Source: Otatea glauca
Taxonomy: Eukaryota > Streptophyta > Magnoliopsida > Poales > Poaceae
DNA: 64,000 nucleotides
NCBI GenBank assembly: GCA_036346275.1
Contig: CM070719.1
Location: forward strand, 14,549,185-14,613,184
Direction: 5' to 3'
In this document: piece after piece, positions 35,466-46,790 of the stretch
Position numbering within the stretch: position 1 is the stretch's first letter
Layout: each line of letters opens with the position of its first letter
Notes under the pieces: generated by a model
The model's input: the letters and a program-made list of their open reading frames with translations, nothing else
What the model was told of the DNA's origin: nothing
Database searches by the model: none
Made by a program: the position numbers and the translations under genes

Positions 35466-36129
35466 ATGAGGATGATCCACACCTATGGAGAGCGCACTAG
35501 AGGATACGCCGCTGACTTAACATTGCCTGGGATGTCAAGATCACTGTGTACACCCGGGAGAGGACGAGGGCGAGCCGTCCTATTTACATCACGACCAGGA
35601 GGACTTCTTTTGAGGCCGGGATCCAGGAGACGGCACGTCTTGCGATGCGACAGATTGCCCGCACCTACTCCGCAGAGTTGGAGGGCACTGTCTTTCGTCA
35701 CCATCCGCGCCGAGACAATCGTTTTGACAGGATGGAGATTTTGGAGGAAGACGCCACGATCACCCACCTAGCGAGGTATGTCATCGTCCAGGAGGACGCC
35801 TTGGACGAGACAGTCCAGGAGCTGCAGAGGACCCATGACGAGGTCCCGGAGGCGAGGATCCAACTGCGGGAGGGCTTAGCACACTCCATGCAGAAGATCC
35901 AGGAGTTGGAGATGGCTCTGTATGGACCCAAGCTCGAGCCACCCCGAGCCGCACGATCCGATCCGAGGAACGAGAGCAGAGGCACCAGCAGAGAGCCGGC
36001 ACAGAGCGATGCACCCGGGACCAGCAGAGTCGATGGGGTCATTTGGACCAGTTGCAATAGGTCATCAGGACCAGTTCGCCCCGATGCCAGAGCACCCATC
36101 GGTGTATGCTCGAGGGGAGCCGCACTGTT
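35466..36129 (+). pseudogene. pre-gag ORF of Gyp-P, cut by CACTA
   Basis: Starts MRMIHTYGERT as in Gyp-Q. A 76-base deletion after 35515 (Gyp-Q 58220-58295 is missing) shifts the frame. The main part continues from 35546 (RASRPIYIT, QETARLAMRQIAR, THLARYVI, QKIQELEMALYG). A second shift near 35940 moves the acidic, proline-rich tail to another frame (PGPAESMGSF, EHPSVYARGEP). The CACTA element then interrupts it, and the last codons and TGA are at 46794-46804 plus 50392-50394. Function unknown. Confidence 0.75.
36127..36129 (+). repeat. target-site duplication GTT, left copy (CACTA)
   Basis: GTT before the element and GTT at 46791-46793 after it. Gyp-Q has a single GTT at the matching site ('ccgggttggctcgatgag'). 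Three-base duplications are the hallmark of CACTA transposons. Confidence 0.92.
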
Positions 36130-36158
36130 CACTACAAGAATCGGGGAAAATTCGTGGG
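36130..36158 (+). repeat. terminal inverted repeat, left
   Basis: CACTACAAGAATCGGGG followed by AAAATTCGTGGG. Pairs with 46761-46790 with one substitution and one length difference in about 30 bases. Confidence 0.92.
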
Positions 36159-36600
36159 CCAAAACCCACGAATTTAAGCTAAAACCCATGAATTTAATTT
36201 AAATTGTGAGCAAACCGTCAATTTAGTTCACGAATTTAACTCGACGAAATTAATTAATTAAATTCGTGGGTACCACAATTTAAGTTAAATTCGTGGGTTT
36301 CTTCCAAGCCCACGAATTTAATTGTTTTCGAGTTAAATTCGTGGGTTTAATAAACCACGAATTTATCAGTTTAAATTGTGGTTTAATAAACCCACGATTT
36401 ATCAGATTAATTGTTAAATAACCCATTTAATTTATCAGATAAATTCGTGGGTTTAATAAACCCACGAATTTAATCTGATAAATTCGTGGGTTATTTAGCC
36501 CACGAATTTAATCTGTTAAATTCGTGGGTTTAGTAAACCCACGAATTTAATTTGTTTAAATTCGTGGGTTTATTAAACCCACGAATTTAACTGTCATTTT
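36150..36600. repeat. CACTA subterminal repeats, 3' side
   Basis: Many copies of AAATTCGTGGGTTT and its reverse complement, arranged as adjacent inverted pairs about 35 bases long, so the single strand can fold into a row of hairpins. Some copies are shortened to 'aaattgtgg'. In En/Spm such subterminal repeats bind the TnpA-type protein. Confidence 0.9.
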
Positions 36601-36700
36601 TACAAAAAAATGTATATATATCCATATATATATCCAAATGTATGTATTTATATATATATATATGTATTGCACTCAATACATATAACAACTAAAGAAGAAA
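36601..36700. repeat. TA-rich microsatellite
   Basis: Imperfect (TA)n tracts at 36608-36662, directly beside the subterminal repeats. The remaining 36700-37240 holds duplicated, non-coding 3' flanking sequence of the tnpA-like gene. Confidence 0.8.
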
Positions 36701-36789
36701 AGAAAAGGCAAAAAGAAAATTGAAACTAAAAATTGCCAAGCGAAGAATAAACAAGAAGGATCATCTATTTTGTTTAAATCTGATCAGAA

Positions 36790-37352
36790 ACACTAACACA
36801 AAAGACAAACTCCACAATGAAGTTCAAGCGAACGAAGAATTAACAAACGAGACACCAAACCTATTACCAAGACTAAAATATCAAACCAACCTTTTAACTC
36901 TTCAAACCGGCTTAAAACTAAGTCTCCAAATGTACAAAATTTCGCATGACCTCTCTTGTAAATAGGACATCCACTCAAGAGACAAAAAACATTTGCAATA
37001 TAATATATATATCAATCTCTCAAACCGTATGAGACATTCTAGCGATCCTTAGATAATCCAATCACACATCCAACGGCAATTTGTAAACTACGCAATGACG
37101 CATAACAACACATTACAACCGCAATAGATACAATCCACATTCCATTAAAATAAGTCCATCACAATAAGTCGATCACAACGTATCCATCACAACAAGTTAT
37201 AAAGTACAACAGTTATACACCAATCGAGCTCACAATGGAATTCATGCCTCGGGGTTGTTGGAGTTGTGGGCGCTACCACCACCGTCGGCGCTGTTGAAGA
37301 TGTCTTCTATGATGTCGTCGTTAGTACGTGCTGGAGGACGTGACCTAGAAAC
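36790..37352. repeat. duplicated gene 3' end, copy 1
   Basis: Sequence 36808-37110 matches 38370-38669 at high similarity with small indels ('aacaaacgagacaccaaacc', 'aataggacatccactca' in both). The terminal exon 37242-37352 matches 38668-38765. Between these matching blocks copy 1 has about 130 extra bases. The end of the gene is thus present twice. Confidence 0.8.
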
Positions 37353-40300
37353 CTGCAAGTTCAAGATTAACTTAGGTTGTGCTACAAGTAACATTATGCT
37401 GATTCACATGAATGTCAATATGAGAATATCAATAGTACTATTCAACCAAGACACAATATGAGAATATCAATATGACAGGTCAAGCTAAACAAGAATAGAT
37501 ACTATATATAAGAACTACACGCATTTAGCTAGTCAAGATATGCTGCAATAATCATATGAACATCAATCTCATATTCAATGAAGTATCAAAGTAATACTCT
37601 CTAGTATTAACATAAGGCCAAGATTACAACTAAAATTATTTAATTCAACTTCCAAAGGCCCCAATTGCATCACTGAGTATTCAAAAGATAACAAACAGTG
37701 AAAATAGTTCAAAGAAGCAATTAAGAGTTTTGGTAGTCATTTTAAGAGTTCAATATACAAAGTACAAATATAAAGCATTCTACAAGGATAAACAATCAGA
37801 TTGTACATGGGCAAACAACACATTCTACAAGGATGCCATATAAAGCATTTAAAACATAAGTTCACAATTGAACAAGTTGTCTTAAGATAACTTTTCAATT
37901 CCAAGAAGTCAGCACAATATAAGGTTCGAAATCAAAAAGTTATTGACAGAAAGAAAAAGTCAAATAGCACGTAATGGGTTAATAATTTGGCAAACCATCA
38001 CTTATCTACAGGAGCACAGCAATGAACTTTTATAAGCACACAGGTTAACCTTTTCAAGTATGAACATTGAGATGATTTGTGCAAGGTTTAAGAAAGAGTT
38101 GCCTAAATGTCCTAAAATCGACTAAGTTGTGCATTTCAACAAAAATTATCACTTTTGCAACAGATTACTCAGATTGATATATACTAAAAGAATGAACTAT
38201 ATTTCCTACGGAAGTATATGTCCATCCGCTGCACATGTAATCTCATAGTCAATGAAGCATATGTAATCTCATATTCAAAGAATGAACTAAAGTTCCTACG
38301 GAAGCATATGTTCCTAAATTTGAGCAAGAGAAAGGAAGGGATAGGGCAGGTAGCTCACCAAGTCATCAAACTCCACAACAAAGTTCAAGCTAATGAAAAA
38401 TTAACAAACGAGACACCAAACCTACTACCTCTACTAAAAGACCAAACCAACCTTTTAACTCTTTAAACCGCTTAAAACTAAGTCATTGAAATGTACAAAA
38501 TTTCGGCATGACCTCTCTAGTAAATAGGACATCCACTCAGCAGACAAAAAAACATTTGTAGTTATAATATATATACCAATCTCTCAAACCAGAAGGAGAC
38601 ATTCTAGCAGATCCTTAGATAATCAATCACACATCCAAAATGGCAATTTGTACACTACGTACGCAATGACCACCACCGCACGCGCCTGTTGAAGATGTCT
38701 TCTATGATGTCGTTCGTTAGTAGGTGCGGGAGGGCATGACCCGAAACCTGTAAGTTCAAGAATTGACAAACTTAGCTCGTGTCGCAAACTTAGAATGTTT
38801 TCGACATCCATACATGTGGTGTCGCCTCGAGGTGGCCAGCAGGCCCACGGGTTGAAGTACATAGGCATTCCTTGGCTTGGCATAGGTGGTGGGTACATGT
38901 AGAACGGGTTTGGAGGCTGGGAGCCCTGTAAGGCATAGATAGGTACATCATGCCACATATAAATCATTCATTCAAATTTTAAATAACAAATTGAACCGAT
39001 CCGTTTTTACCGTGGTGCCTCTCCGTAGAAGGTGGTCGATCTCGTGGAGGAACATGTAGAAAGGAGGAGGAGGTGGGAGCTCAGAGATCATAGTTTGTGA
39101 TATGAAGTACACATAATAGAGTTTTTGAAAATAAAGAATGCATGAGAATATCATATAACCCGAGGTGCATCTCCTAGGGTGGTGCCTCGCATCCCAAAGA
39201 GGGTTTATGAAGGACGCCGGGAGGCCGAGCACCTGTGATGCTTCTCCTTGTGGTGGTGATTGCATGTGCGGAGAAAACATGTAGAAGGGAGGTGGTTGGG
39301 AGCCCTATGACATAATAGTCCAGCTTTGTGAATTCGTGATTTTACGAGCTAAGTGAATTAAAGAGTAATGAACTCAAGTATCTTTACTGCTGAACAGAGG
39401 GCTAAACACCGCACGTTAGGTCCAAGAGATAGTGACAGTTGCTGCATATAGATTGTTTGTTAGATTTTAATCACAAATGTAAACTTGAGCGTTTTGTTCA
39501 AAGTTGAGATTGTACCTGCAGATACATTTTCATGTATTCTGAGTCTTCTCGGCTTCTGCGAGCTTCCTCTCGTGCTTGACGAGACTCTTCTCGCGCTTGA
39601 CGAGCCTCCTCTCGCGCTTCACGAGCCTCCTCGTGCGCTTGTGCTTCCCGTGCGGACCTCGACGAGCGAGCACTCCCCTGTGAGGAAACCGAGCCTCGTG
39701 GACGACGATCGCAGTCCACAACTCCATCCCCCATGGCCCACCTACAAACGATATATACTGAAATGTGACAATGCAATATTTTTTTTCCTTACTAGAGCGA
39801 AAACAAATAAAATCAGTTTTATTAACGAACCTCCCATGCTTTAGGCCCTCCAACGTGGTACAACGCTCCACATCGACCGGTGCGCCCTCCAATCAACCTC
39901 CGCCCATGACGTTGTGTCATTTGTTCGCATATGACGCCTCGCAAAACAAAGATTTTGGTGCTCCTGGATGTAAATTTGCACAAAACATATTGTGTCATTC
40001 ATACTTACCATCCTCTCACTAGCCCCGCTGTCCGCACAACACATCCGGGTTCTGTGAATCCTCGCCTTGGTGCCCCCGGATGTAAACTTCCACAAAAGTG
40101 GGAGTACTCCCACTTTCAGCCTCCTACGATGCAAAGTTATAAACAATTATAATACCGATACATAGTGACAAATTCACTAACAATTATAATACCGATACTT
40201 ACCATGCGTTGCTCTAGGCCAATGTGTCCGTCTCGCACTGCATTTGTGCTTCCCCAATCTACTTCTTCTGCCCTCGATTTCTATTTGATTTTTCTTGAAA

Positions 40301-41483
40301 ATCCTCCGACCCCAAGACGCAGCACATCCACCTCCAAGCCTCCATGTCCTTCATTATCCAATCGACCGAGCTCGAGATACTCTTGTTCCGTCAGTGTATC
40401 CTCCTCGCCTCGGTCCTCTTCTCATGTTCACCTTCTTCACCCTCTTGTAAAAATTGATGACAGCTTGAATGCGTGCATTGCTGAACGAATCTCCGACAAC
40501 CTTTTGTGCCGCCCTGTTGAAGACGCTTTTGGCCTTCTTCAAAGCGTTGTAATCGTCTTCGCTCTCAAGGCGGAACCTCTCCGCATATAATCACACATCG
40601 TCAAATTGTACTTACATTTAAAGCAATACTCAAATAGAGTAAATACATAACGCAAACTCACCTGAAGCCAGCCCACATCGCGCTCTCGACATGTTTGGTT
40701 GTCTTCGCCTCCTTCCACGTTCTCCTTCAACGCCCAAGCTTCCAGCCAGGGTCAGCGAATCTATCCTCACCGACTCAACCATGCCAGGTAGTAGTACCGC
40801 CAAGAGCTCCCAAAGACGGCGTTAACCTTTGTAATGTGGCCTGTCTCACCCAACCTGGTTCTTTCCAAAGGCCTACAACAAAATACAAGACAAAGATGCA
40901 TCAAAACAATAAGTTGTCACCTTGCTAATGTTAAAAGAGAAGATATAATCATACTGCTCCCGTACCTCTATCAACCTCCTATCGGCCGGTTGCATCTCTG
41001 ACGAACGAGACGGTTTTACTAAACCTGAAATGCAAATAATTAGTTCATAGACATTACAATGTAAATATGGAGATTAAATGATAATCCAATACTACACATA
41101 TACCGATGGTACCCAAGAAGACCCGCCTCTTCACCGGCTCTAAGGTCGCCTCCAACTCAGATCTGCCGATGCCTCGCCTCGGCGTCAGATCAGATCTGCT
41201 GCCCCACCGCCACCACCCCAACGACCTCCTCGCCGTCCGCCTCGCCCATGTCGCCATGCTCACATCCCAACCGCCTCCTCTGCAACCCCTACCGCCTCGC
41301 CCTCCCGTGGTCGCTCCCGCGCCGCTTCGTGCTCGCCATCGGCACCTCTGAGCCGCTCTCGCCATTGCCTAATCTGGCCGCCCAAAGAAATATGGCGCCG
41401 CGCCCGCCGAGTCCCGACCATCGTAACCCTTGCTCCTCGACCTTCCGGAGGACGACCACCGAACTTGCCTTTAAGCTTGTCAA
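37242..41483 (-). pseudogene. tnpA-like gene (plant Transposase_24 / Ptta type)
   Basis: Several exons on the minus strand. The best-conserved is 40354-40590: ALKKAKSVFNRAAQKVVGDS then FSNARIQAVINFYK, the pattern of the plant Transposase_24 (PF03004) family in CACTA elements. A probable first exon (41105-41480) is GC-rich. Exon 39530-39740 encodes heptad-like repeats (AREEARQ, AREESRQ, AREEARR; 21-base period), a likely coiled coil, ending at a GT donor. Three Pro/Tyr-rich exons with PFYM follow (about 39170-39300, 39000-39080, 38790-38930). The terminal exon 37242-37352 (AG acceptor, phase 0) ends NNPEA. Frameshifts occur throughout. Expected role: DNA-binding partner of the transposase. Confidence 0.7.
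38362..38765. repeat. duplicated gene 3' end, copy 2
   Basis: Second copy of the block at 36790-37352, 1.4 kb upstream in gene orientation. Its exon (38668-38765) has small deletions that break the reading frame. Confidence 0.8.
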
Positions 41484-41703
41484 CTCGATGCCCGAACATA
41501 CTCATCTGCTCAAATTTGACAAGAGTTAGTATACTGAGTTTACAAATAATTTTCAATAAGTTGCAAAAAGAATGAGACAACTATAACATGTAAAAATGAA
41601 GGAGACAACAATGACTTGTAGAAATGAACGAGGCAACAATAATCTTACAAAATATACATATCAAAAGTCGTCAAGGCGTGGAATCGCTTCTACGACTCGT
41701 ATT
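41484..41703. other. CACTA intergenic gap
   Basis: About 220 AT-rich bases between tnp2 and the start of the tnpA-like gene. No feature seen. Confidence 0.4.
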
Positions 41704-44700
41704 TCATTGAGACGGCTTGAAGACGCAATCCCATCGACTTTTGAGGGCGTTCGACGGGCCGGGTTCATCTGTTATTACGTCCGTGGCATCGGTAGGTAAT
41801 TGATCGAGTCCCGCCTCGTCGGAGACAAGGAAAGAATCCCCTATAGCTTCTTCTTGATATACATCACCCACATCATCCTCTACGCATTTGCCACATACTA
41901 AACATCCCGGAGGATATACTTCGGGTTAACTTTAAATACAACCCACCAAGCCTTCAAGCTACGGTGAGGATAGCTCGGGTAGTACACCGCCAACCCGATG
42001 TGCAAGCATGATGTTATTGATATGGCCTCAAGCCGCGAACCGTGCTTCACCTCCACCATCCCAAAGTCATCGACACGCGTGCCGCTGTGTGGATCGAACC
42101 AATGGCAATCAAAAACACAACCTTCGCTTCTTTGCCACCCCAAAGGTATACTCAATTATGTTTTGTACAACACCGTAGTAGTCTAATATATCGCCGAATC
42201 GGATGACGCTGTGACTACTCCGCTGTTTGAAGTGGCCGCAAGTGGACGGCTAGCTTCTAATTTCACTTTTCAAAACGGAACCCGCTCACATCACAAATGA
42301 CTATAGCTCCTTGCCGCCACATCACCATGTGAGAGCCGCCGAGATCCTCGTGACGGAGGCATCACGCATACACTATATAGCAACATTCATCATCGTTAGT
42401 CTAATATTGTTATTACAATAATTCATTTTAGAAAATGAATAAATAGTCAAATTACATGTCGACGGAACCATTGCACGAAGCTTGGGCCGCCTTTCAACCC
42501 ATCACGACGTAGGTTATCCAATTGCTTAGTTGTGGGTTGTCGAGTTGACTTCCAATTTTCTTTGTCAAATACTCGGCCATTTATTCTCGGTTAAAAGGAC
42601 ACTACATTGAAATGTTGAAAACATAATTCGTAAAGTCACTTACTCAAAATATTTTTCAACTTCTACCATGTTAGTGAACATGTAAAGCATGGCCATGTTC
42701 CACTCTCATACTCAACATGGTGTGCGCACGACCCAACAAAGTTGACCCTTGCATTGAAAAAGCTTAAGTTCACTCAACGGTTCTTCTTCCGCGCACGGCA
42801 TCGATTCTTACGGACATTCACGTTGTGCTTGAGTGCGAAATACTTTGTTGAGAAGTTTGTGATCTCTTTACTTGCATAAGCCTCTGCGATACACCCTCTA
42901 CCCTTGCCTTGTTGCGCATCGTAGCTCTAAGTTTTTTCAACTCCCTTTCTCGACTATACATCCATCCGAATCACGCAGACCTCCAACCTTCGCTTCCCAA
43001 GGTAGATGCACCAGCAGATGTTGCATCACATTCATAAAACCAGGTGGGAAAGTTTTTTCCAACTTGCATACAAGCAATGGAATTCCCTTCTCTAACTTCT
43101 GCATCAACGTCTTAGAGATTTTCTTACCGCATATCTGCCTATAGAAGTAACTAAGTTCGGCCAACATCCTCCACAACTCATTATCAAAATAGCCACGAAA
43201 CATTACCGGAACAAGTCTTTCCATGATAATATGGTAATCATGACTCTTTAGCCCGTTTAGCTTACCAGTGCTGACATTCACAGCCCGTTATATGTTAGAT
43301 GCATAGCGATCAGGAAACTTTAGAGTTTTCAACCACCTCAAAATATGTTTACGGTCTTCTGGCTTCACATAGTATGGAGCTCGTGGCCGGCTCTCATTCC
43401 CATTTAAACCAACTTTAACCTCGAGCCACGGCCTAGCACAATGATCACCCATGTCTTTCCTAGCACTCACGTTATCCTTTGTTTTGTCGGTTACATCAAA
43501 CACCATGCTTATGATGCTTTCTGCCACATTGCGCTCTTGGTGCATCAAATCTATGTTATGCGGCAGAATCAAAGCTTTCAAAGGCAACTCCCAAAGAAAA
43601 GAAATATGAGTCCAGCTTGTGCTCCTTTCCATAGCCTGAAACCCACTTAGTAGATCGCATGCCGACTATGCCATTCAGCCTATCTCCTCTCCGTGAGTCG
43701 CCGTGGCCCTTTTTAACTTTCTCGTCCTTTTCAAATGCTTTGGCGCTGTTCCTAAAAGGGTGCTCACGGAAGCCATCGCCGATGGCAATCGAAGAATGTG
43801 ATCTTTTACCGCGGCGTGAGCTCAATGCATCGAGTCACCATACAAATTGACAACACAGCGACCATGAACACACCAACCGCCCAAATGCCATATGCCAACA
43901 AATCATGGACCGACCACGTGTATGCGGCTCGTAAGGTAAATTCTTCGCCACCAACGCTGTCGATGCCTTTTCCTCGCCACAACTTCTTCACTTCATCAAT
44001 TAAGGGCCGCATGAACACATTGAGATCCTTCCTGGATGCTTAGGACTGGAATGACAAGAGCAAGGAATATGAACCACTCTTTCAAGCAAATCTCGTGGAA
44101 GATTGTATGGCATGATGAAGACCGCCAATAAGAGTAGGGGCTAGCGCCAGGCCGAAGGTGTGAAACCGCCTATGGACAAACCAAGACGGACACTCCTAGG
44201 TCGCTTGCAAATGCAGGATCGAATCGGTCCAATTCTCGCCATGCCTCGCCATCGACGGATGCACCATCATATCCGGTCTTGGTCCTCATGTTTACCTTCT
44301 TTGTGCCACCGCATATGTTTCATTGCTTTTGACATGTACAGCCTTTTAAGCCTATCCGTGATCGGCATGTACCAAGCCGTTTAGTCGCGACCTTTGTATT
44401 CACCGATACCCCTTCCTCATCTACCACCTCAACGACCGCACTTATCGCAATGCGCATAATGGGTATCCTTGTCATGATCCTTCCGCAAAAGCATGCAATT
44501 ATTCTCGCACACATCAATCTTCCGTAATTCATCCCGAGGCCGCCATCAACTTTTTCGATTGGTACAAATCCTTTGGCATCTTGTGGTTAGCGGAAGGACA
44601 TCATTCATTAGTTCAAGCAAAGCGTTGAAGCATTTGTTCGAAAAGTTGAACTTCGACTTCATCGACATAAGCCGTAACCGCTGCGGGACGGTCACATTGG

Positions 44701-45126
44701 TCAAGTCATGCGCTTCTCGTCCGAGGCGCCAAGTAGCCTATAGAATTCCTTAACCTCCTCCTACCGTGACCCTCCCCGAGTTAAATTCACCCCCGCCAAG
44801 ATCATCCAAAGATCTCTTCCATCCGGTCGTGATCCTCCACATGGTCCAAAGATTCTTCTGTCTCAATGGCTCGCCTCGCGGCCTCTCCATGACGGTGCCA
44901 CACCAAATAGTTAGGCATGAACCCGTGTTTGCAAATGTGATATCGCACTATATCCTTGCTTTGTAGTAGCCGTTATTCTCGCAGAGGGTACACGGCAATA
45001 CACATATTCAGCTCCTCCAAATAATGCTTGCTTCAAGAAAGCATCCGTGATCCGCCCCATTCCCTTGAGTGCCCCCATCACTCCTCCATCCGTCATACAT
45101 CGCCTTCGATCGTCACCCATTATCAA
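41704..45126 (-). pseudogene. tnp2: tnp2-type CACTA transposase
   Basis: In coding order: the N-terminal transposase-associated domain (44911-45126; ITDAFLKQALFGGAEYVYC), a poorly framed middle with Cys-rich remnants (44320-44532), and the Transposase_21 core (43288-44043; KPLIDE-like, EEFTLRAAYTWSVHDLLAYG, LPHNIDLMHQERNVAESI). Then come DUF4218 (42690-43281; LKSHDYHIIMERLVPVMFRG, FPPGFMNVMQHLLVHLPWEA) and DUF4216 (41898-42250; FDPHSGTRVDDFGMVEVKHG, SLKAWWVVFKVNP). An acidic tail reaches a stop at 41704-41706. Each domain is clear, but the frame changes many times, so no full protein is encoded as read. Confidence 0.85.
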
Positions 45127-45639
45127 AGCTAAACAAATGAAACAATGTCAACGCACGACCGTGGCTTAGGTGACAAAGACAACCCTATTAGGAAAGATGT
45201 GTTCTAAACCCACCCAAGAATGGAGGTTATTGCATGCGACTCGTGACGCAGCGCTACTTAACCGAACGAATTTCGGCAAAGATAACCCCATCGTTCTCCA
45301 AACGCACGCTCGATGCTCGTGCGTCAAGAACAACAGGTTATGTGGCCAAATAACGCTCGATCGCCGCACGCCACAGCCCTATGCAACAACCAACATTCTC
45401 GCCGTTCAAAATACGATACAATTCCCAGAATCGCGCACCTCACAAGCAAATGTGAGATGCGCTGCTCCCGAACGGTGATGCCTATGCTCTCATCGCTCGA
45501 CACAAACCCTAAACTCTAACGTTATATACAACAAAGAAAGAAAATAAAAATATATATATCATATGCAATAATATAAAATGAGATGAAATAACTTTAAACG
45601 AATGTAAAAGAGATGAAATATACCTTCTCCAACGCCGGT
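45127..45639 (-). other. region upstream of tnp2
   Basis: A moderately GC-rich part (45160-45520) is followed by AT-rich sequence (45530-45625). Short frames at 45166-45369 have no recognised domain. It may be a leader exon or intron of the transposase transcript. Confidence 0.35.
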
Positions 45640-46440
45640 GGGGCGCTGAGAGTCCGGGAGGGCGGGTGGCGCTAACGACGGCGAGGCGGCACCGGCGGGT
45701 GGCACCGGCGTGGCGCGGCGGCGCGACAGCGGGCGTGGGTGGGGCGCCGCCACGGCAAAGCGGGCGGCATCTCGGCGATCGAGAGGCGTGGCACGGCGGG
45801 AGGGCGGCCGGGCGGCGGCGACAGCGGGCAATGGGCGACGGCGCTGGTGGCCGGCGGCGGCGGCGGCAGCCGCGCGGCCGGCCGGCGAGGGGAAGCGCGG
45901 GGCGCGCAGCGGCCGGCGGCGGCCGGGCGACGCGGCGGGCGGCGCAGCGTGGCGGGCGCGGCCGTGGCGCGCGGGCGGCGGCCGGCCGCGCGGCGGCGGC
46001 ATGGGGGGCGCGGGCAGGCGATCGCCGGGCGGCGCTGCGCGTCGGGCGCACGCGCAGGCGGCCGCCGGGCGGCGCGCGGGCGGAAGGCGGCCGGCCGGGC
46101 GGCGGGCGGCGGCGAGCGGCGGGCGGCGTTCGGCGCAGTGGCCGACCGGGCACGGGGCGGCGCGGTGGCCGCCACCGGGGTGGTCTCGGCGCCGAGCGGC
46201 AATGCGCCGGCGAGGGCGGCCGGGCGGTGGCTAGGCGCCGAGCGGGCGCCGCGCAGGGGCGGGTGGGCGCGCAGTCGGGCGGCGACCCGGCGGCCGACGG
46301 CGCGGGGACGGCGGGCCGCGGCGCGTGGCGGGCGGGGCTCGCGGCGGCGCGCGCGCGCGGCGGCAAGGCGCGCGCGGCGCGGCAGCAGACGCGCGGCGGG
46401 AGGCAAAGCTGCGGGGAGGCGCGTGCGCGGCGTAGGGTTT
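45640..46440. other. GC-rich control-like region of the CACTA element
   Basis: About 800 bases made almost only of G and C, G-rich on the plus strand ('ggcggc' and 'cggccg' runs), next to the 5' subterminal repeats. Frames of 174-285 codons on both strands are Ala/Arg/Pro or Gly/Ala/Arg low-complexity and only reflect composition. In maize Spm a GC-rich downstream control region near the 5' end governs methylation and silencing; by position this may be the counterpart. Confidence 0.6.
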
Positions 46441-46775
46441 TTTGCCACGTTAAATTGTGGGTATGCCCGCCAACGATTTAAAAGTTTAAATTGTGGGTAA
46501 TTTGTGGCTCACTTAATTTAAAAGTTTAAATTGTGGGTAGTGTTTGGCCCACGATTTAATGTTTAAATTGTGGTAATTTCTAGCCCATTTAATTTAAACG
46601 ATTAAATTCGTGGGTTTTATTTTAGCTACTTAATTTAAATAAATAAATTCGTGGGTTTCATTTGGCCCACGAATTTAATTAAAAACGTGGTTTTATACAA
46701 CCGATTTAATTTAAATAAATAAATTCGTGAGTTTTTTTTTGTGCCCACGAATTTAAAAAACCCACGAATTTTTCC
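46441..46775. repeat. CACTA subterminal repeats, 5' side
   Basis: Copies of 'aaattcgtgggttt' and 'cccacgaattta', several reduced to 'aaattgtgggta', in both orientations; the counterpart of 36150-36600 but less regular. Confidence 0.85.
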
Positions 46776-46790
46776 CTGATTCTTGTAGTG
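46761..46790 (-). repeat. terminal inverted repeat, right
   Basis: The minus strand reads CACTACAAGAATCAGGG followed by AAAAATTCGTGGG. Followed by GTT at 46791-46793. Confidence 0.92.

Larger units (their letters stand above)
36130..46790 (-). mobile_element. complete CACTA (En/Spm-type) DNA transposon
   Basis: 10,661 bp with terminal inverted repeats starting CACTACAAGAATC at both ends and a GTT target duplication. The genes run on the minus strand, so the 46790 end is the 5' side: subterminal repeats, a very GC-rich segment, tnp2-type transposase (41704-45126), a Transposase_24-type gene (37242-41483), a partial duplication and the other subterminal repeats. Both genes are broken as read, so it looks non-autonomous now. 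Confidence 0.92.

Noticed and set aside
36150..36600. CRISPR-like regular repeats
   Set aside because: The units are in alternating orientation without unique spacers, at the end of a CACTA transposon in a plant genome.
45509..46500. Overlapping open frames of 174-285 codons on both strands
   Set aside because: All lie in an extremely GC-rich block, encode low-complexity Ala/Arg/Pro/Gly sequence in several frames at once and have no domain. Stop codons are simply rare at this composition.
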